Shown: one piece after another, positions 62,454 to 64,000 of the stretch | Layout: the number at the start of each line of letters is the position of its first letter | Numbering within the stretch: the stretch's first letter is position 1 | Source of the DNA: Alkalispirochaeta americana | GTDB taxonomy: Bacteria > Spirochaetota > Spirochaetia > DSM-27196 > Alkalispirochaetaceae | Length of the DNA: 64,000 nt | NCBI RefSeq assembly: GCF_900156105.1 | Contig: NZ_FTMS01000002.1 | Location: 211,922-275,921, forward strand | Direction: 5' to 3' | The notes under the pieces: model-generated | What the model was told of the DNA's origin: nothing | Database searches by the model: none | What the model saw: only the letters and a program-made list of their open reading frames with translations | Position numbers and translations under genes: made by a program

Positions 62454-62859
62454 CGCCTGGGGCATCCTGGGCTCCCGAGGACGGCACTCGTTATTCGGAA
62501 AGCTGCACGATCCAGGGATTGAAACCGCCTGTTCAAGGGCGATCGGTGAAGGCAATCTGGTCAGCGAGAAAGTCTTTTCTGCTGGAAAAATCGATATATT
62601 CGGCGGATAATGGACCCGGATCATTTTCACTGGATCTGGAAAAGAGGATTTCTTTTCAGAGATGCAGAACCAGAAAGGACCAAGGCGGTGCCTGATTTCC
62701 CCTGGTGTTCGTTGGATGCTATCGGGGGTCACGGGCGTTCTAACAACAGCTTCAACCGGACAATGCCTTCTGTCACGGTTTGTGCACCTCGCTTCGCTCG
62801 CTTATGCACAAACCGCGCCACCCCGCTCCGCTGGTCAGGCATTGCCGGTTAAGCCAGCG
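62448..62859 (+). mobile_element. Cassette 5, second copy of the 412-bp cassette
   Basis: Same length as cassette 1 and nearly identical (roughly ten substitutions seen). Here the minus-strand frame is longer (94 residues, 62448-62732) and runs to the cassette edge. It still lacks a clear ribosome site. The two copies are separated by three unrelated cassettes. Confidence 0.85.
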
Positions 62860-62865
62860 TTATGC
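62738..62865 (+). other. attC: attC site of cassette 5
   Basis: Same nested palindrome as at 60168, with R' GTTATGC at the junction with the TIR cassette. Confidence 0.85.
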
Positions 62866-63864
62866 AAGATTAAAACAGGCAATGGAGTAAGAATGTCTAT
62901 CTCAACAATTTCAAGTTTGATTGCTAGGTTGCAAAAAGAAATATCAGATCTCCATCACAAAATGAGTTTGGAGACAAAAAAGGAGTCTGATTGTGGGAAT
63001 CGGATCGGACAAATTGAAAGGAGCATTACCAAAAGCACTAGTAATAGCACTCTGAAAAGCAAAAGCGCTGAAGTCCAAAGAAAGCAGTCTGAAATAGCTA
63101 AGATACAAGTAAATAAAGCGGGTCTTTATAAAAAGCTATCCGACAAAGAAGGGCAGTTGCTAAAGGCTAAGCAAGATCTTCTTAAGGAAGAGGAAAAGGA
63201 ACGTAAAAAGCAAGCTGTTGCCGATGAGAGAGAAAGGAAAAAACTAGCAGATATAGAAAAGAGGCATCAGAGAGAGCAGCTTGAATATCAGCGCCGGTTG
63301 CGAGCAGAGATCAATCAAACTGCGAATATGGCTGCTTCTGTGAAAGAGTTGGCGAGCACCCAAAACATTTCGCATACAAATATTGTGAAATATGACTTGT
63401 TTATATCCCATGCATCAGAAGATAAGGAAGAATTTGTTCGCCCGCTCGCTGAAACGCTAGAAAATATTGGGGTTAAAGTATGGTATGACGAATTTACTTT
63501 AAAAGTTGGTGACAGCTTGCGAAAAAGTATCGATCAAGGGTTGGTAAACTCGAGATTTGGAACAGTGATTCTATCATCTGCTTTTTGCTCGAAGAATTGG
63601 ACACAGTACGAGCTTGACTCTATGGTTGCGCGGGAAATGAATGGACATAAAATGATATTGCCGATATGGCACAAAATAACAAAGAATGAAGTTATTAATT
63701 TTAGCCCAGCACTTGCGGATAAAGTAGCGCTAAACACTTCTTTGCAGAGCATTGAGGAAATCGCCGGAGAGCTCGCAGAGGTAATTTTGGGAGCAAAGGC
63801 ATAACAATGCGCTGCTACGGAAAATTTACTCGCTGGCGCTCCTAAATTTCCGCAGAGCGCGGCG
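62860..63864 (+). mobile_element. Cassette 6, TIR-domain cassette (1005 bp)
   Basis: The cassette holds one gene, starting 33 bp from the left boundary and ending 60 bp before the right one. Composition is AT-rich. Confidence 0.88.
62893..63804 (+). CDS. Coiled-coil TIR-domain protein, cassette-borne
   Basis: 303 residues from the ATG at 62893 (GGAG upstream); a longer frame from 62662 reads through the previous cassette's attC and is not credible. Residues about 1-150 are a long Lys/Glu/Gln-rich coiled coil. A TIR domain fills about 165-303: KYDLFISHASEDKEEFVRPL, VKVWYDEFTLKVGDSLRKSI, SRFGTVILSSAFCSKNWTQY, with the putative catalytic Glu in YELDSM, and KMILPIWHKI. Bacterial TIR domains often cleave NAD+ or signal in anti-phage systems. 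The coiled coil suggests activation by oligomerisation. No partner gene lies in the cassette. Confidence 0.87.
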   Translation: MSISTISSLIARLQKEISDLHHKMSLETKKESDCGNRIGQIERSITKSTSNSTLKSKSAEVQRKQSEIAKIQVNKAGLYKKLSDKEGQLLKAKQDLLKEEEKERKKQAVADERERKKLADIEKRHQREQLEYQRRLRAEINQTANMAASVKELASTQNISHTNIVKYDLFISHASEDKEEFVRPLAETLENIGVKVWYDEFTLKVGDSLRKSIDQGLVNSRFGTVILSSAFCSKNWTQYELDSMVAREMNGHKMILPIWHKITKNEVINFSPALADKVALNTSLQSIEEIAGELAEVILGAKA

Positions 63865-63870
63865 TTAGGA
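63800..63870 (+). other. attC: attC site of the TIR cassette
   Basis: A site of about 71 bp overlapping the TIR stop codon. ATAACAATGCGCTGCTACGG pairs with CCGCAGAGCGCGGCGTTAG, and AAATTTA pairs with TAAATTT. The R' box is GTTAGGA. Confidence 0.9.
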
Positions 63871-64000
63871 CGCCTGGGGCATCCCGGGCTCCCGAGGACG
63901 GCACACCCTATTTGGGAAAGATATGATTTCCCGGGATTGGGGAACCCGATTTGTGGGGTTCGATCGGCGAAAGAATCCTGGACTGCGCAGAGAATCCTTT
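63865..64000 (+). mobile_element. Cassette 7 (partial), diverged relative of cassettes 1 and 5
   Basis: The first roughly 40 bp match the left end of cassettes 1 and 5 (TTAGGACGCCTGGGGCATC and onward), then similarity decays with many substitutions and small length changes. The remainder lies beyond the window. Confidence 0.75.

Larger units (their letters stand above)
58475..64000 (+). mobile_element. Inverted chromosomal integron (intI and cassette array, continues beyond window)
   Basis: An integron integrase gene is followed downstream by an attI-like site and at least seven gene cassettes, each complete one ending in an imperfectly palindromic attC with GTTRRRY-type cleavage sites. intI and the cassettes point the same way, the reverse of most integrons; this orientation has been described in Treponema denticola. 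Cassette cleavage points (between G and TT) are 59877/59878, 60289/60290, 60718/60719, 61147/61148, 62447/62448, 62859/62860 and 63864/63865. Confidence 0.9.

Noticed and set aside
62448..62732. 94-residue minus-strand frame in the repeated cassette
   Set aside because: The same frame is broken in the first copy and shifted in the third, and no ribosome site is visible.
62662..62893. N-terminal extension of the TIR protein
   Set aside because: It reads through the attC of the preceding cassette, which is unrelated DNA, and a good ATG with GGAG exists at 62893.

Overview
The window is chromosomal DNA from a high-GC free-living member of the Spirochaetales, probably Alkalispirochaeta/Spirochaeta-like. 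This placement is an inference. It rests on a tamB-bamA-skp-mutS cluster in the order known from Treponema, a flaA-cheA-cheW-cheX-cheY chemotaxis block with a CheW-CheR-like fusion, a spiro-SPASM-like protein, and an inverted integron of the type described in Treponema denticola. Genes are densely packed in long runs with 1-43 bp overlaps.

Layout. 1-9556 (minus): tamB, bamA, skp and mutS; mutS is cut by the window edge just before its Walker A motif. 9607-11052 (plus): thymidylate kinase, a 9-bp tandem repeat, and an exported protein. 11074-18195 (minus): queA, ruvB, ruvA, ruvC, yebC, hemW and two signal-peptidase-I-family genes. 18202-23115 (plus): a PEGA/SUMF1 membrane protein behind a consensus promoter, smpB, an inositol-monophosphatase-family gene, tRNA-Val(GAC), and a DUF432-like/MscS pair. 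23202-23551 (minus): tmRNA, about 3 kb from its partner smpB. 23708-29559 (minus): the flaA-cheAWXY block, with a near-perfect promoter before flaA and a terminator between flaA and cheA. 29611-38037 (minus): a translationally coupled run of a spiro-SPASM-like protein, a glycosyltransferase, an SpsF-like cytidylyltransferase, an SpsG/PseG-like methyltransferase fusion, an ATP-grasp enzyme, a cell-wall amidase and a GerMN protein. This looks like an envelope or flagellar glycan modification locus. 38099-39638 (plus): xseA and xseB. 39635-43915 (minus): a DUF192 lipoprotein, small exported and zinc-ribbon proteins, an esterase and a phosphoesterase. 43947-47780: a pseudouridine synthase (plus), then an SPOUT methyltransferase, SixA, an M18 aminopeptidase and FxsA (minus). 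47950-57123 (plus): recC-recB-recD. 57109-58308 (minus): an unrecognised gene.

58475 to the window end is a chromosomal integron. The integrase gene carries an unusual N-terminal extension and is split by a +1 frameshift in a run of seven C. It points the same way as its cassettes, with attI downstream of intI. The visible array holds seven cassettes: a 412-bp non-coding-looking cassette present twice plus a diverged third copy, a 429-bp hairpin-rich cassette in direct tandem duplicate, a PIN-like nuclease cassette, and a coiled-coil/TIR cassette. Each complete cassette ends in a recognisable attC, and the array continues beyond the window. The PIN and TIR genes are visibly AT-rich against the GC-rich chromosome. 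They are candidate anti-phage or toxin-type effectors, and this region is the most novel part of the window.
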